DNA from: Chitinophagales bacterium
GTDB taxonomy: Bacteria > Bacteroidota > Bacteroidia > Chitinophagales > Saprospiraceae
Direction: 5' to 3'
Assembly: GCA_013298955.1 (NCBI GenBank)
Contig: JAAFJT010000035.1
Span: 1-41,614, forward strand
DNA length: 41,614 nucleotides
Shown here: piece by piece, positions 25,130 to 33,487 of the stretch
Layout: every line of letters begins with the position of its first letter
Numbering within the stretch: the first letter of the stretch is position 1
Notes under the pieces: model-generated
What the model saw: only the letters and a program-made list of their open reading frames with translations
Database searches by the model: none
Told to the model about the DNA's origin: nothing
Made by a program: the position numbers and the translations under genes

Positions 25130-25432
25130 GATAATTATTTATTCTGTGATGATTGAGCAGTTAGCGGATTTCGTTTTTCCAACATTAGGACGGAAAATTA
25201 AGCATTATTAACGCGTTTTTATCTTAAAAAATTGTTATTTTTTTTTGTTTCAAAAAAAAGCTACCTTTTTTAAAATTCCCCGTCTGAAAATCTGGAATAG
25301 AAATTGAATAACGCAACCTAACCTTTTCAAGGTAAGCAATATCACAAAGCGGTAAAATTAGAATGATATTTTGAATTACTTGAAAATATAATATTTTAAT
25401 TTTGTATTGAACAATACTATAACCATTTATTT
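25130..25432. other. Divergent intergenic region before the haloperoxidase-like gene
   Basis: No gene is evident in these 303 bp. The right end carries TAATTTTG (25397-25404), a full match to the -7 element, 28 nt before the ATG at 25433, with a TTTG 23 nt further upstream (25370-25373), 4 nt over the usual spacing. A small ACCTT/AAGGT palindrome lies at 25321-25333. Confidence 0.45.
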
Positions 25433-26794
25433 ATGAGAAATATTACACGCAATCTTCTTTATGGTAGTCTGACGGCTACTCTTTTTTTAGCAAGTTGTCG
25501 GAAAGAAACAACCCCTGTGACGGGCAAATATGCATTTGAATATAGTGGTGATTTTGCCCGTTACTGGTTTACAGTGGAGACCAAATTGATTAAAGAAACA
25601 CCCGGATTTTTTCCACCGCAAGCAGCAAGGGCTTTGGGTTATGCTGGATTGACGCTGCATGAAGCGATTGTGCATGGCATGTACACTGGAAATGGGCAGT
25701 CGTTGGCAGGGCAAATCAATGATTTGAAGGTGGCGGACATGCCGCAACCGAAGGAAAATGTGGCTTATAATTGGGCAATTGTTGCCAATAGCGCGATGGC
25801 TGCGATTTTGCGCAATTTGTTTGAAATCAAAATTACGCCTGAAAACACCAAATTAATTGAAGATACAGAGCGTTTAAACTTAGAACGTTTCCGAAAAGAG
25901 GTTAATTCGGGCGATATCCTTCAATCGGTGGAGTATGGTGTAGCGATTGCCAAAGCGATTTATGCGTATTCTAAAACCGATAAAGGGCATCAATCTTATC
26001 TTGACCCGTTTCAATCGCCGTTCACACCCGAAACAGGTGCGGATAAATGGATTCCGACAGGTGCTGTTACAACGCCATTAAGTCCAAAATGGGGTGTCAA
26101 TCGCCCTTTTTTAAGTAAAAATTTGGATGAATCCTTAGTACCTGCGATGATTCCCTATTCATTAGACACGACTTCCGATTTTTGGAAGGAAGCAAAAGCG
26201 GTCAGCGTTCAAAGCAAACAAAATAGTGTGGAACAGATTGAAATTGCTAAATTTTGGTCGGATGACCCCGTTAAAACGTTTACGCCTGCGGGACATTCTT
26301 TCAATATTTTGACTCAATTGTTAGAAGAAGAGCAATCTCGATTGGATAAATGTGCGGTTGCGTATGCGAAATTGGGTTTGGCGGAAAATGATGCGTTCAT
26401 TGCCTGTTGGAGAACCAAGTATAAACACAATTTGTTGCGTCCTATAACCTATATTCGGCGACATATTGACCCGAATTTTACGAGTTTAATTGGAACGCCT
26501 CCATTTCCTGCTTACACATCGGGTCATGCGTCTGAATCGGCGGCGGCATCTCGGGTTTTCACGAGTCTTTTTGGTGCTAATGGAGCGTATCCATTCACAG
26601 ATAGAAGCCAAATGGCACTTGGTTTTAAAACAAGAAGTTTTACTACTTTTGACCAAATGGCGCAAGAATGTGCGGATTCGCGGTTATATGGTGGCATTCA
26701 TTATCCACAAGACAATAAAAGTGGCTTGATTTGCGGTAAAAAAATTGGCGATAATGTGAATACTTCTGTCAGTTGGAGCAAATACGTACAATAG
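25433..26794 (+). CDS. Vanadium-dependent haloperoxidase / PAP2-like phosphatase lipoprotein
   Basis: 453 residues with a lipoprotein signal (LTATLFLASC, C22). The C-terminal half has the vanadate/phosphate site: KYKHNLLRP (K-x6-RP), AYTSGHASE (TSGH where most have PSGH) and SRLYGGIHYPQDN (SR-x3-GxH-x3-D, with the nucleophilic His). The two families share this site, so haloperoxidase and acid phosphatase activity cannot be told apart by sequence. The length and the helical N-terminal domain (LHEAIVHGMY) favour the bacterial vanadium chloroperoxidase-related group. It would be anchored in the cell envelope. It appears monocistronic. Confidence 0.85.
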   Translation: MRNITRNLLYGSLTATLFLASCRKETTPVTGKYAFEYSGDFARYWFTVETKLIKETPGFFPPQAARALGYAGLTLHEAIVHGMYTGNGQSLAGQINDLKVADMPQPKENVAYNWAIVANSAMAAILRNLFEIKITPENTKLIEDTERLNLERFRKEVNSGDILQSVEYGVAIAKAIYAYSKTDKGHQSYLDPFQSPFTPETGADKWIPTGAVTTPLSPKWGVNRPFLSKNLDESLVPAMIPYSLDTTSDFWKEAKAVSVQSKQNSVEQIEIAKFWSDDPVKTFTPAGHSFNILTQLLEEEQSRLDKCAVAYAKLGLAENDAFIACWRTKYKHNLLRPITYIRRHIDPNFTSLIGTPPFPAYTSGHASESAAASRVFTSLFGANGAYPFTDRSQMALGFKTRSFTTFDQMAQECADSRLYGGIHYPQDNKSGLICGKKIGDNVNTSVSWSKYVQ

Positions 26795-26834
26795 TAAAAA
26801 AATGATTATCAATTAAATACGTATAAAAAATGTT

Positions 26835-26867
26835 ACCGTTTGGAGGGTTTGAAACCCTCCAAACGGT
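26835..26867. repeat. GTTTGAAAC-centred palindrome, copy 2
   Basis: A 33-bp palindrome, perfect except its central base, starting ACCGTTTGGAGGG. It lies between converging genes (haloperoxidase-like gene ending 26794, purC ending 26878) and so can serve as a terminator for both. Confidence 0.8.
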
Positions 26868-26877
26868 ACGCGCGGTT

Positions 26878-27822
26878 TTATAAATATTTCAAAATGGCTT
26901 TTTCCATTTGTTGTAAACGCTCGGTTTGCGGTGCAGGCGTAAAGGTTTGACCAGTAACGGTTTCATACAAATGAATATATTTTTTTGAAATCTCTTGCAC
27001 CCATTCATCCGTCATTTTGGGTATTTTCTGCCCATCTTTGCCTTGAAAACCATGCGCCATCAACCATTCACGCACAAATTCTTTGGATAATTGAGCCTGT
27101 TTTTCGCCCTTAGCTTGTCGTTCTGCATAACCTTTTTTATAAAAATAACGCGAACTATCAGGCGTATGAATTTCATCAATCACTCGAATTTCGCCTTGAT
27201 ATTTGCCAAATTCATATTTAGTATCTACCAATATCAAACCGCGTTCTGCCGCCATCTCTGTTCCTTTCTGGAATAAAGCTCGTGTATAATTTTCTAAAAC
27301 AGCATAATCTTTTTTGGAAACAATGTTTTGAGCAATAATATTTTCTTTTGAAATATCCTCATCGTGTCCTTCCATTGCTTTGGTGGTGGGCGTAATAATT
27401 GGGGTTGGAAACGCATCATTTTCGTGCATTCCATCTGGCAAGCGGACACCACACAATTCCCGTTTTCCGGATGCATACGTCCGCCAAGCATGCCCCGTCA
27501 AATAACCGCGAATCACCATTTCAACCCGAAAGGGTTCACAAAGCAAGCCAATACTCACATTCGGGTCAGGCGTATCCAACAGCCAATTCGGGACAATATC
27601 CGCCGTAGCGCGTAGGAAATAAGCCGCCGTTTGGTTCAAAACCTGCCCTTTGAACGGAATCGCTCTGGGCAAAACATGGTCAAAAGCCGAAATGCGGTCG
27701 GACGCAACCATCACTAAATGGTCTGGAAGTGTATAAACATCCCGCACTTTGCCCTTATAAAAAGCCGTTTGATGGGGAAATTGGAAATGCGTTGCGGCAA
27801 TTGCAGGCATAATTGTAGCCAT
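26878..27822 (-). CDS. purC: Phosphoribosylaminoimidazole-succinocarboxamide synthase (SAICAR synthetase)
   Basis: The protein has 314 residues and the family signatures: YKGKVRDVY (22-30), [14 protein letters not shown] (39-52), [14 protein letters not shown], and [12 protein letters not shown] with [15 protein letters not shown]. It ligates aspartate to CAIR in purine synthesis, using ATP. The length fits the longer, single-domain type found in Bacteroidota and yeast. The start at 27822 or the in-frame ATG at 27810 are both possible. It is not next to other purine genes here. Confidence 0.95.
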   Translation of the reverse strand: MATIMPAIAATHFQFPHQTAFYKGKVRDVYTLPDHLVMVASDRISAFDHVLPRAIPFKGQVLNQTAAYFLRATADIVPNWLLDTPDPNVSIGLLCEPFRVEMVIRGYLTGHAWRTYASGKRELCGVRLPDGMHENDAFPTPIITPTTKAMEGHDEDISKENIIAQNIVSKKDYAVLENYTRALFQKGTEMAAERGLILVDTKYEFGKYQGEIRVIDEIHTPDSSRYFYKKGYAERQAKGEKQAQLSKEFVREWLMAHGFQGKDGQKIPKMTDEWVQEISKKYIHLYETVTGQTFTPAPQTERLQQMEKAILKYL

Positions 27823-28010
27823 ATCGAGTGATTTTAATTGTTGATAATCAATTTTTTACTTAAAATTGCGTCATTTTTCACTCCAAAAAGCACATATGCA
27901 ACAAATATTTGATAAACGCTCTTGGGGTCACAAAAGATGGCGCGGAAATTAGGCGCGAAAATACAAACCTTTACAAAAAATATCCTGTTTTTGAACAAGT
28001 CCTTTTAAAA

Positions 28011-28715
28011 ATGATGTGGAGACTATATGTATGTACCCTTTTTTGCGCTTTGTTGATGCGTATTTGCACGGGTTGTGATACTACTGAAATTGATTTTCCG
28101 ACGTTTTGCAATGATTTCAAAGCGTCGTATTACGAACTTTTTCCTGATGAAACCCCACTCGATGCAGCTAATTTGCAATTGAAAAAAATGTTTATTCCTT
28201 CCAAAGCCAATATGGATACGGTGCGCCTTTTTGGAAAACGGTATCGCGCTCAACTAAAACAAGTGGATACGAATGCCATCAATGCGGCTTTTCGACCTAA
28301 TTATTTGCAAATTCAACGTATTTTGAAAGGTATTGATGTTTTTTTGACCAATAGCCAAATCAATCCTGCTGCTTTTAATTGTCATACTGGTTTTTACAGG
28401 ATTTTCAAAAATGAAGATATTGCCCCTGCGAAACGGGCGGAAATTTTGATTGCTAAACTGCATTACATTCCCGCTTTTTACGAAAATGCCCGCAAAAATG
28501 TGAAAATGACGACGTTGGAACAAGCCTCTTTAGCTATCAATCATCAAGTGAAAGCCTTTGTTTTTTTTGATAAAGAATTGCCTGAGTTTATCGAAAAAAG
28601 TGGTTACATCGCGCCTGAAATGCACAAATTGTTGGATGAAGCGCGATTGGCAATCAAAGATTACATTGGTTTTTGCAATAGTTTACGGGCAGAAGCGGCG
28701 CGGCGGGCTCATTAG
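28011..28715 (+). CDS. Lipoprotein resembling the N-terminal half of DUF885 proteins
   Basis: About 234 residues from the ATG at 28011 (another follows at 28014); the frame extends to a TTG at 27909 but the signal starts here (LLMRICTGC lipobox). The body is helical: an F-x3-F-x3-Y start (PTFCNDFKASYYELFPDETPLDA), then a segment near IPAFYENARKNV and AINHQVKAFVFFDKELP that looks like DUF885 proteins. Those are usually about 560-600 residues, with a zinc-peptidase-like C-terminal half that is absent here. It may be a short relative or a truncated remnant; no remnant of the missing half follows. Function unknown. Confidence 0.6.
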   Translation: MMWRLYVCTLFCALLMRICTGCDTTEIDFPTFCNDFKASYYELFPDETPLDAANLQLKKMFIPSKANMDTVRLFGKRYRAQLKQVDTNAINAAFRPNYLQIQRILKGIDVFLTNSQINPAAFNCHTGFYRIFKNEDIAPAKRAEILIAKLHYIPAFYENARKNVKMTTLEQASLAINHQVKAFVFFDKELPEFIEKSGYIAPEMHKLLDEARLAIKDYIGFCNSLRAEAARRAH

Positions 28716-28740
28716 AAAGGATTCAAATTTTCGTATAAAC

Positions 28741-28856
28741 AACGTTTAACAACGTTAAACAACGTTAAACAACGTTTAACAACGTTTAACAACGTTAAAC
28801 AACGTTAAACAACGTTAAACAACGTTAAACAACGTTAAACAACGTTAAACAACGTT
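28741..28856. repeat. 10-bp tandem repeat (about 11.5 units)
   Basis: Units read AACGTTAAAC or AACGTTTAAC, and the two forms are rotated reverse complements of each other, so the array is nearly the same on both strands. The T form occurs in units 1, 4 and 5. The array runs into the left arm of the palindrome at 28851, which begins AACGTTTGG. It contains no spacers. Confidence 0.92.
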
Positions 28857-28883
28857 TGGAGGGTTTGAAACCCTCCAAACGTT
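28851..28883. repeat. GTTTGAAAC-centred palindrome, copy 3
   Basis: A 33-bp palindrome (perfect except its centre) starting AACGTTTGGAGGG. It lies between converging genes, the lipoprotein gene (ends 28715) and the second Rpn gene (ends 28911). Confidence 0.8.
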
Positions 28884-28910
28884 TGATAATCAATTAATTA
28901 GAATATTTTT

Positions 28911-29795
28911 TTATTCATCATCCTCTTTATCTAATTCCTTTCCTTGTGATAATAAAGTTACTTCTTGGAGCGACAGCTCTGACATTTCCGCTACAAAAGG
29001 CAGTGCAGAACCTGCACTAAGCAATTTTGTAGCAAACTGGATACTTTTACGACGTATCGCCTTGTCTTCTGCGGTTTCAATCACAGAACTTTCGATTCTC
29101 CGATTTTCAATATGCCGCCTGTACGCTAATTTATCATTTTCTGCCATCATCTCATATCGCAAAACCGATTTAGCGCGTTCCATGCCTTTGGCTTTGAAAC
29201 CGTCTTTGATTTCACTATTTTTCAAAAAATAAAACCATTCATCAATCGGTTCAATCGGTTTCTCGGCTTTGAAAGAGCCAACGCGTAAGATGTAATATTT
29301 TGGAAAAATATCGGAAACAGACTGAATGGCATATTTTTGTTTTTGATAATTGGTCGGATTCAAAATATCCTTCTTTTTGTGACCGATAAAAGCCCCTTGA
29401 TACTCATAAATATAATCTTTACCTTGCCCCAATCGGAAGTACAGAATATTAATGGAATACGCTTTTTTGATTTGCCCATATCGCTGTCCTTCGTGAATAT
29501 ACTCCGCTATTAATTTAGAAATGCCATAGACCATGCGATGAAAATAATCTTCTTCATCGTCATATTGGATTTCAATGAGCATTAATTCACGCGTTCGCGT
29601 TTGAACTAAAATATCGACCCTATCGAATTTGTCATTTTCAGCTTGTTTATTGCCTTCACTTTCCAAAAGATTTTGAATAAACACGTCAAAACCTAACAAT
29701 TCACTTAAAAAACCTTCTAACACATCAAAGTTTTCTTTGTGCCGCAAGATTTTTTTGATAGCCCAATCGAAACTGATAAAAGTGCGGTTTGCCAT
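28911..29795 (-). CDS. Rpn-family PD-(D/E)XK nuclease, copy 2
   Basis: This 294-residue protein is close to copy 1 at 1096-1983 and keeps the same active-site candidates (D61, E75, Q77) and the HRMVYGISKLI helix. The differences gather in the last 60 residues (for example SIQFATKLLSAGSALPFVAE against EIAKNALLKGAEIDFVVN). Only the ATAAAAT box before the ATG is shared upstream, so the copies were not moved with long flanks. It lies in opposite orientation to copy 1, about 27 kb away, and converges on a lipoprotein gene across a repeat-rich gap. Confidence 0.85.
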   Translation of the reverse strand: MANRTFISFDWAIKKILRHKENFDVLEGFLSELLGFDVFIQNLLESEGNKQAENDKFDRVDILVQTRTRELMLIEIQYDDEEDYFHRMVYGISKLIAEYIHEGQRYGQIKKAYSINILYFRLGQGKDYIYEYQGAFIGHKKKDILNPTNYQKQKYAIQSVSDIFPKYYILRVGSFKAEKPIEPIDEWFYFLKNSEIKDGFKAKGMERAKSVLRYEMMAENDKLAYRRHIENRRIESSVIETAEDKAIRRKSIQFATKLLSAGSALPFVAEMSELSLQEVTLLSQGKELDKEDDE

Positions 29796-29874
29796 ATTTT
29801 ATAAAATTTGGATTGAAAAATATTGATTATTTACTGATTTGAAACAAGAATATTGAATGAATGTTTTGCAAATC

Positions 29875-32829
29875 TTATTTTCCGAACTCAAATGCTTTCA
29901 TCGCACCGCCATTTACGCCAATTAAGATAATTTTTTTACCATTAATGGTCAAATTACCCATCAAACGACTGTTTTCAGATACACTAAACCCACTTTCTCG
30001 ACCCAAAATCGGTTGGAAAACGCCTGCACCGCGTCCTTCCAAGAGTAAGCCAATCGATGCATCATACCGCGCTGTTTCCACTTCGACCTCATATTTATTG
30101 CCTACCGTCAAGACATCCATTTTCCCATCTCCATTAAAATCGCCGATTGAAAAATCATTGATAACCGAAAATTGGGCTTCGGTGGGCAATAATCGGTATT
30201 GAAATTGACCATTGCCCAGATTTTCGAGGTAAATACTGCCCATTTCATCGATTTCGTAATGCAATGCTGACTTTAATTTCTCAGGCGTATAAATGTCATT
30301 CAACGTTGCTTTGGCAAATTCATCGTACGTTTTGAACTTTTCTGCTACAAAAGGCATCTGTTGAGAAGAACATTCCCGACCGCGCACAGGCAACATCGTA
30401 CCATTGATTTCCTTGCTCAAAACTACGTCATTCACGCCATTAGAATCAAAATCACAGCTATACACATGGAATTTTTTCAAATTGGAAGATTTAAATTTGT
30501 TGTTCAAACCCAAATTCCCGACTAAATAATCTTCATCGCCATCGCCATCAAAATCATATGCCTTAATCGAATGCCACATGCCCCTTGTTTTTTCCAAAGA
30601 TTTAGCATTATATTGGGTCAACTTGCCTTTGATGTTCTCAAAAATTTGGATGCCCATCCATTCGCCGACTATCATCAAATCTTTATCGCCATCTTTGTCA
30701 AAATCCGTCCAAACCGCCGACCGAACCATGCCAATCCGTTCCAACGCTAAGGGCGTAATATCCGTGAATTTCCCATTTTTATTTTCCAACAAATAACTCC
30801 GCGCAGGATATGGATATTTTTGTTGCTCCATCATCCCGCCGACAAATAAATCTTGGTCGCCATCGCCATCAAAATCACAAGCGGTAACGGTTCCTGTTGA
30901 AATCAACATCTGCGGCAGCGCGTCCAAATCGGACGTAAATTGACCATTTTTGTTAATATATAACTCGTCTTGTAACATCGTGGAATGGGTCGGATATTGA
31001 TTGCTGCCATGCCCAACATATAAATCTAATTTACCATCTCCATTCGCATCAAAAAACAAGGCTTTAGTCGTTTCGGCAAACGAATCTGCGGTCAAAAACA
31101 GCCATTGAAATTTGCCATTCGGTCGTTGCACAAAGATTTGACTGTTTTGATTCGCGCCGCCGCCAACGAAATAATCGTCTAATCCATCATTATTCACATC
31201 TCCAACTGCCAAAGCGGGTCCGATTTGGGATAATTTATTAGGCAATAAAACTTCTTTTTGAAAATCATTGAAATCAACTTCTTGGTGGCTAAATGCGCCA
31301 CTTGCCAAATTATAATTTTTAAAAATAGCATTATTTAAAATAATAATTGGATTGTCAATCAAACTATCGTTGTATTTCAAGGTTAAAACTTGATTGGAAG
31401 CAATGTCTTTTTGTTTAAAAACCTTTCCATCGGGCCACCTTAATTCCAAACTATCTATTTTTTGAATGCTTCCTAAACCAAAATGCAAAATCGGTTCAGA
31501 TGACGATAAATAACCACGTGTCGGGCTTAATTCAACCATTTGTTTTTCGCCACTATTATAAAAAAGCGTCGCTCGCGCCCCATAACCAAATTTATTTTGA
31601 GCCGAACCTTCTAATTTTAATCGCAAAAAGCGGTTTTGACTCTTGTTTTTAAACAAAAACGGCAAAGTATCGACATTATTGACAATCAAATCCAAATCGC
31701 CATCATTATCTAAATCGGCATACGCCATCCCATTTGAAAAACTTTCCAATCCAAAGCCCCAATCGGTATTATTTTTAAAATGATAATCCCCTTCATTGCG
31801 AAATGCGTAATTTTTTATTTTTTGCGATGGGAAGTTATTAATAATTTCACTCAATCGAATCGTGTTAGAAGCCAAAGATGCTTTCATTTTATTCAGTCCA
31901 TCGACAAATCGAATGTCGCGTTTGATGCCATTTGTCACGAAAATATCCTTTTTCGCATCATTATCAAGGTCTAAAAACAACGCACTCCAACTCCAATCGG
32001 TGTTCGCAACCCCTGCTAATTGCGCAATTTCAGAAAATTTTTCATTTCCTTGATTGATTTGCAACGCATTAAACATATATTGATGATTGTTACCTGCGTC
32101 TAAAATGTTTTGAAAACGCCCCGTATTCATGGAAGCCATATTCGATTTATTGCGATAATGGTCTGACGCGCTCATATCCACCGTGTAAATATCCAAAAAA
32201 CCGTCATTATTGAAATCGGCAATATCCGCGCCCATCGAATACAGCGATTGATGTTTGAAATACGACTTATCTTTATTGATAAAAGTACCATCTTTTTGAT
32301 TGATATAACAAAAATCAGATATAAAATAATCATTTGAAACGTAAATATCTTGCCAACCATCATTATTCAAATCAGAAACGACCACATTCAGCCCATACGA
32401 ACAATTTTCAATGCCTGCGGCAATCGTCACATCTGTAAAAGTATTATTGCCATTATTTCGATACAATTTATCGGAATAGCCTGTGCAACCTTTGGGATTA
32501 AGGCGTTCTTGCCATTTTTCGATATTATTACTCGGCGGTTGATTGACTACATATACGTCTAAATCGCCATCTCTATCCATGTCAAAAAAGCTCGCCTGCA
32601 CCGAAAAGCCAATATCTGCAAGTCCATAGGCTTCAGCAGATTCGGTAAAAGTAAGGTCTTTGTTGTTGATAAACAATAAGTTACGTCGTTTCGTCGTATC
32701 ATTCGTCGGCTCGAAACGACAGACGTAAATGTCTAACCAGCCATCCCCATTCACATCCGCCATCGTCACGCGTAAAAGTAAGGTCTTTGTTGTTGATAAA
32801 CAATAAGTTACGTCGTTTCGTCGTATCAT
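29875..32829 (-). CDS. FG-GAP/VCBS repeat protein with ASPIC/UnbV domain, C-terminal part (frame broken)
   Basis: The frame gives 984 residues, but the first 20 or so come from a shifted reading of duplicated DNA; true homology starts at VTMADVNGDGWLDIYVCRF. Many calcium-binding D-x-N/D-x-D-G-x-x-D repeats follow (SDLNNDGWQDIYV, ADFNNDGFLDIYT, ADLDNDGDLDLIV). Next come an ASPIC/UnbV domain (about VELSPTRGYLSSSEPILHFG to QVLTLKYND), then a second set of repeats (GDVNNDGLDDYFVGG, YDFDGDGDEDYLVGN). Such proteins are large secreted propeller-like surface proteins in Bacteroidota. The beginning lies in another frame at 32699-33229; removing one 127-bp copy joins both into 1075 residues. Confidence 0.9.
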   Translation of the reverse strand: MIRRNDVTYCLSTTKTLLLRVTMADVNGDGWLDIYVCRFEPTNDTTKRRNLLFINNKDLTFTESAEAYGLADIGFSVQASFFDMDRDGDLDVYVVNQPPSNNIEKWQERLNPKGCTGYSDKLYRNNGNNTFTDVTIAAGIENCSYGLNVVVSDLNNDGWQDIYVSNDYFISDFCYINQKDGTFINKDKSYFKHQSLYSMGADIADFNNDGFLDIYTVDMSASDHYRNKSNMASMNTGRFQNILDAGNNHQYMFNALQINQGNEKFSEIAQLAGVANTDWSWSALFLDLDNDAKKDIFVTNGIKRDIRFVDGLNKMKASLASNTIRLSEIINNFPSQKIKNYAFRNEGDYHFKNNTDWGFGLESFSNGMAYADLDNDGDLDLIVNNVDTLPFLFKNKSQNRFLRLKLEGSAQNKFGYGARATLFYNSGEKQMVELSPTRGYLSSSEPILHFGLGSIQKIDSLELRWPDGKVFKQKDIASNQVLTLKYNDSLIDNPIIILNNAIFKNYNLASGAFSHQEVDFNDFQKEVLLPNKLSQIGPALAVGDVNNDGLDDYFVGGGANQNSQIFVQRPNGKFQWLFLTADSFAETTKALFFDANGDGKLDLYVGHGSNQYPTHSTMLQDELYINKNGQFTSDLDALPQMLISTGTVTACDFDGDGDQDLFVGGMMEQQKYPYPARSYLLENKNGKFTDITPLALERIGMVRSAVWTDFDKDGDKDLMIVGEWMGIQIFENIKGKLTQYNAKSLEKTRGMWHSIKAYDFDGDGDEDYLVGNLGLNNKFKSSNLKKFHVYSCDFDSNGVNDVVLSKEINGTMLPVRGRECSSQQMPFVAEKFKTYDEFAKATLNDIYTPEKLKSALHYEIDEMGSIYLENLGNGQFQYRLLPTEAQFSVINDFSIGDFNGDGKMDVLTVGNKYEVEVETARYDASIGLLLEGRGAGVFQPILGRESGFSVSENSRLMGNLTINGKKIILIGVNGGAMKAFEFGK

Positions 32830-32898
32830 TCGTCGGCTCGAAACGACAGACGTAAATGTCTAACCAGCCATCCCCATTCACATCCGCCATCGTCACGC
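32645..32898. repeat. Perfect 127-bp tandem duplication that shifts the reading frame
   Basis: Positions 32645-32771 recur without change at 32772-32898, and identity stops exactly at both edges. 127 is not a multiple of three, so the FG-GAP gene is broken. Deleting one copy leaves 3228 coding bases from 33229 to 29875, which is 1076 codons including the stop. Confidence 0.97.
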
Positions 32899-33229
32899 CT
32901 GATGACCAACTATGTGGTGGATTTTTCAATAAATTGTTTGTAATATTCTTGAATTTGAAATCGCCTTGATTCAAATAAAGTTCATCGCCCACTTGATTGC
33001 CCGTGAAAAATAAATCGGCTAAACCGTCATTATTAATATCGCCTGCTGCGACTCCGCCGCCATTGTAGGCATAATCCCAAATAATGTGGTTGTGTTGTGC
33101 GTTTTCCCGAATCATGTTTTGGAACGAAATACCAGAATGTTCGCTTTTAACTAATTCCAATAAGGGTAATTGTTGCGCATTTACCGTCAAGCAGAGCGAT
33201 ACTATTACACATAATACATTGAATTTCAT
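32699..33229 (-). CDS. FG-GAP/VCBS repeat protein, N-terminal part (frame broken)
   Basis: From the ATG at 33229 the frame opens with a signal peptide (MKFNVLCVIVSLCLTVNAQQ), then FQNMIRENAQHNHIIWDYAY, and the first repeats (GDINNDGLADLFFTGN, ADVNGDGWLDIYVCRF). After NNKDLTF it leaves the family sequence and reads duplicated DNA in the wrong frame until a stop at 32699. The correct continuation, TESAEAYGLADIGFSV, is in the downstream frame. A longer open frame to 33289 has no support, since the signal peptide begins at 33229. The gene is most likely intact in the organism. Confidence 0.88.
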   Translation of the reverse strand: MKFNVLCVIVSLCLTVNAQQLPLLELVKSEHSGISFQNMIRENAQHNHIIWDYAYNGGGVAAGDINNDGLADLFFTGNQVGDELYLNQGDFKFKNITNNLLKNPPHSWSSGVTMADVNGDGWLDIYVCRFEPTNDTTKRRNLLFINNKDLTFTRDDGGCEWGWLVRHLRLSFRADE

Positions 33230-33286
33230 AGCCTTGTAAAATATTTTATAAAAAATTGGTTTAATACTCGTAATTGTAAGGAAAAG

Positions 33287-33294
33287 CAAAATTA
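33287..33294 (-). promoter_or_regulatory. Possible -7 element for the FG-GAP gene
   Basis: The minus strand reads TAATTTTG, matching TAnnTTTG, 57 nt before the ATG at 33229. The upstream -33 half is only TTGC at about the right distance. Confidence 0.35.
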
Positions 33295-33340
33295 CAATTT
33301 AGTTTCGGAAAGCAATGTTTTGAAAGAAAATTCATGTGGA

Positions 33341-33474
33341 TACAATTGGAACACGGATGACGCGGATTTTGCGAATTTTCACGGATTTTTTTTAGTTTTG
33401 CTCGATTCTTTTTGTATATCCAAAAAAAATCCGTGAGAATCCGCAAAATCCGCGTCATCCGTGTTCCAATTGTA
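33341..33474. repeat. GGAT-periodic long palindrome, copy 4
   Basis: A 134-bp inverted repeat with about 53-bp arms, few mispairs, and a 28-nt loop (33394-33421). The arm shares CAATTGGAAC-x-CGGATGAC-x-CGGATT with the palindrome at 36119. It lies between divergent genes and ends 13 bp before the ATG at 33488, so here it cannot be a simple terminator. Confidence 0.9.
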
Positions 33475-33487
33475 CCACACATTACAT

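Noticed and set aside
28741-28856. Regular short repeats that could be taken for a CRISPR array
   Set aside because: Units are 10 bp, directly abutting, with no spacers and no cas genes nearby.
29875-33229. Treating the split FG-GAP gene as a true pseudogene
   Set aside because: The only lesion is the 127-bp duplication; with one copy removed the frame is intact, and the same period elsewhere points to assembly.
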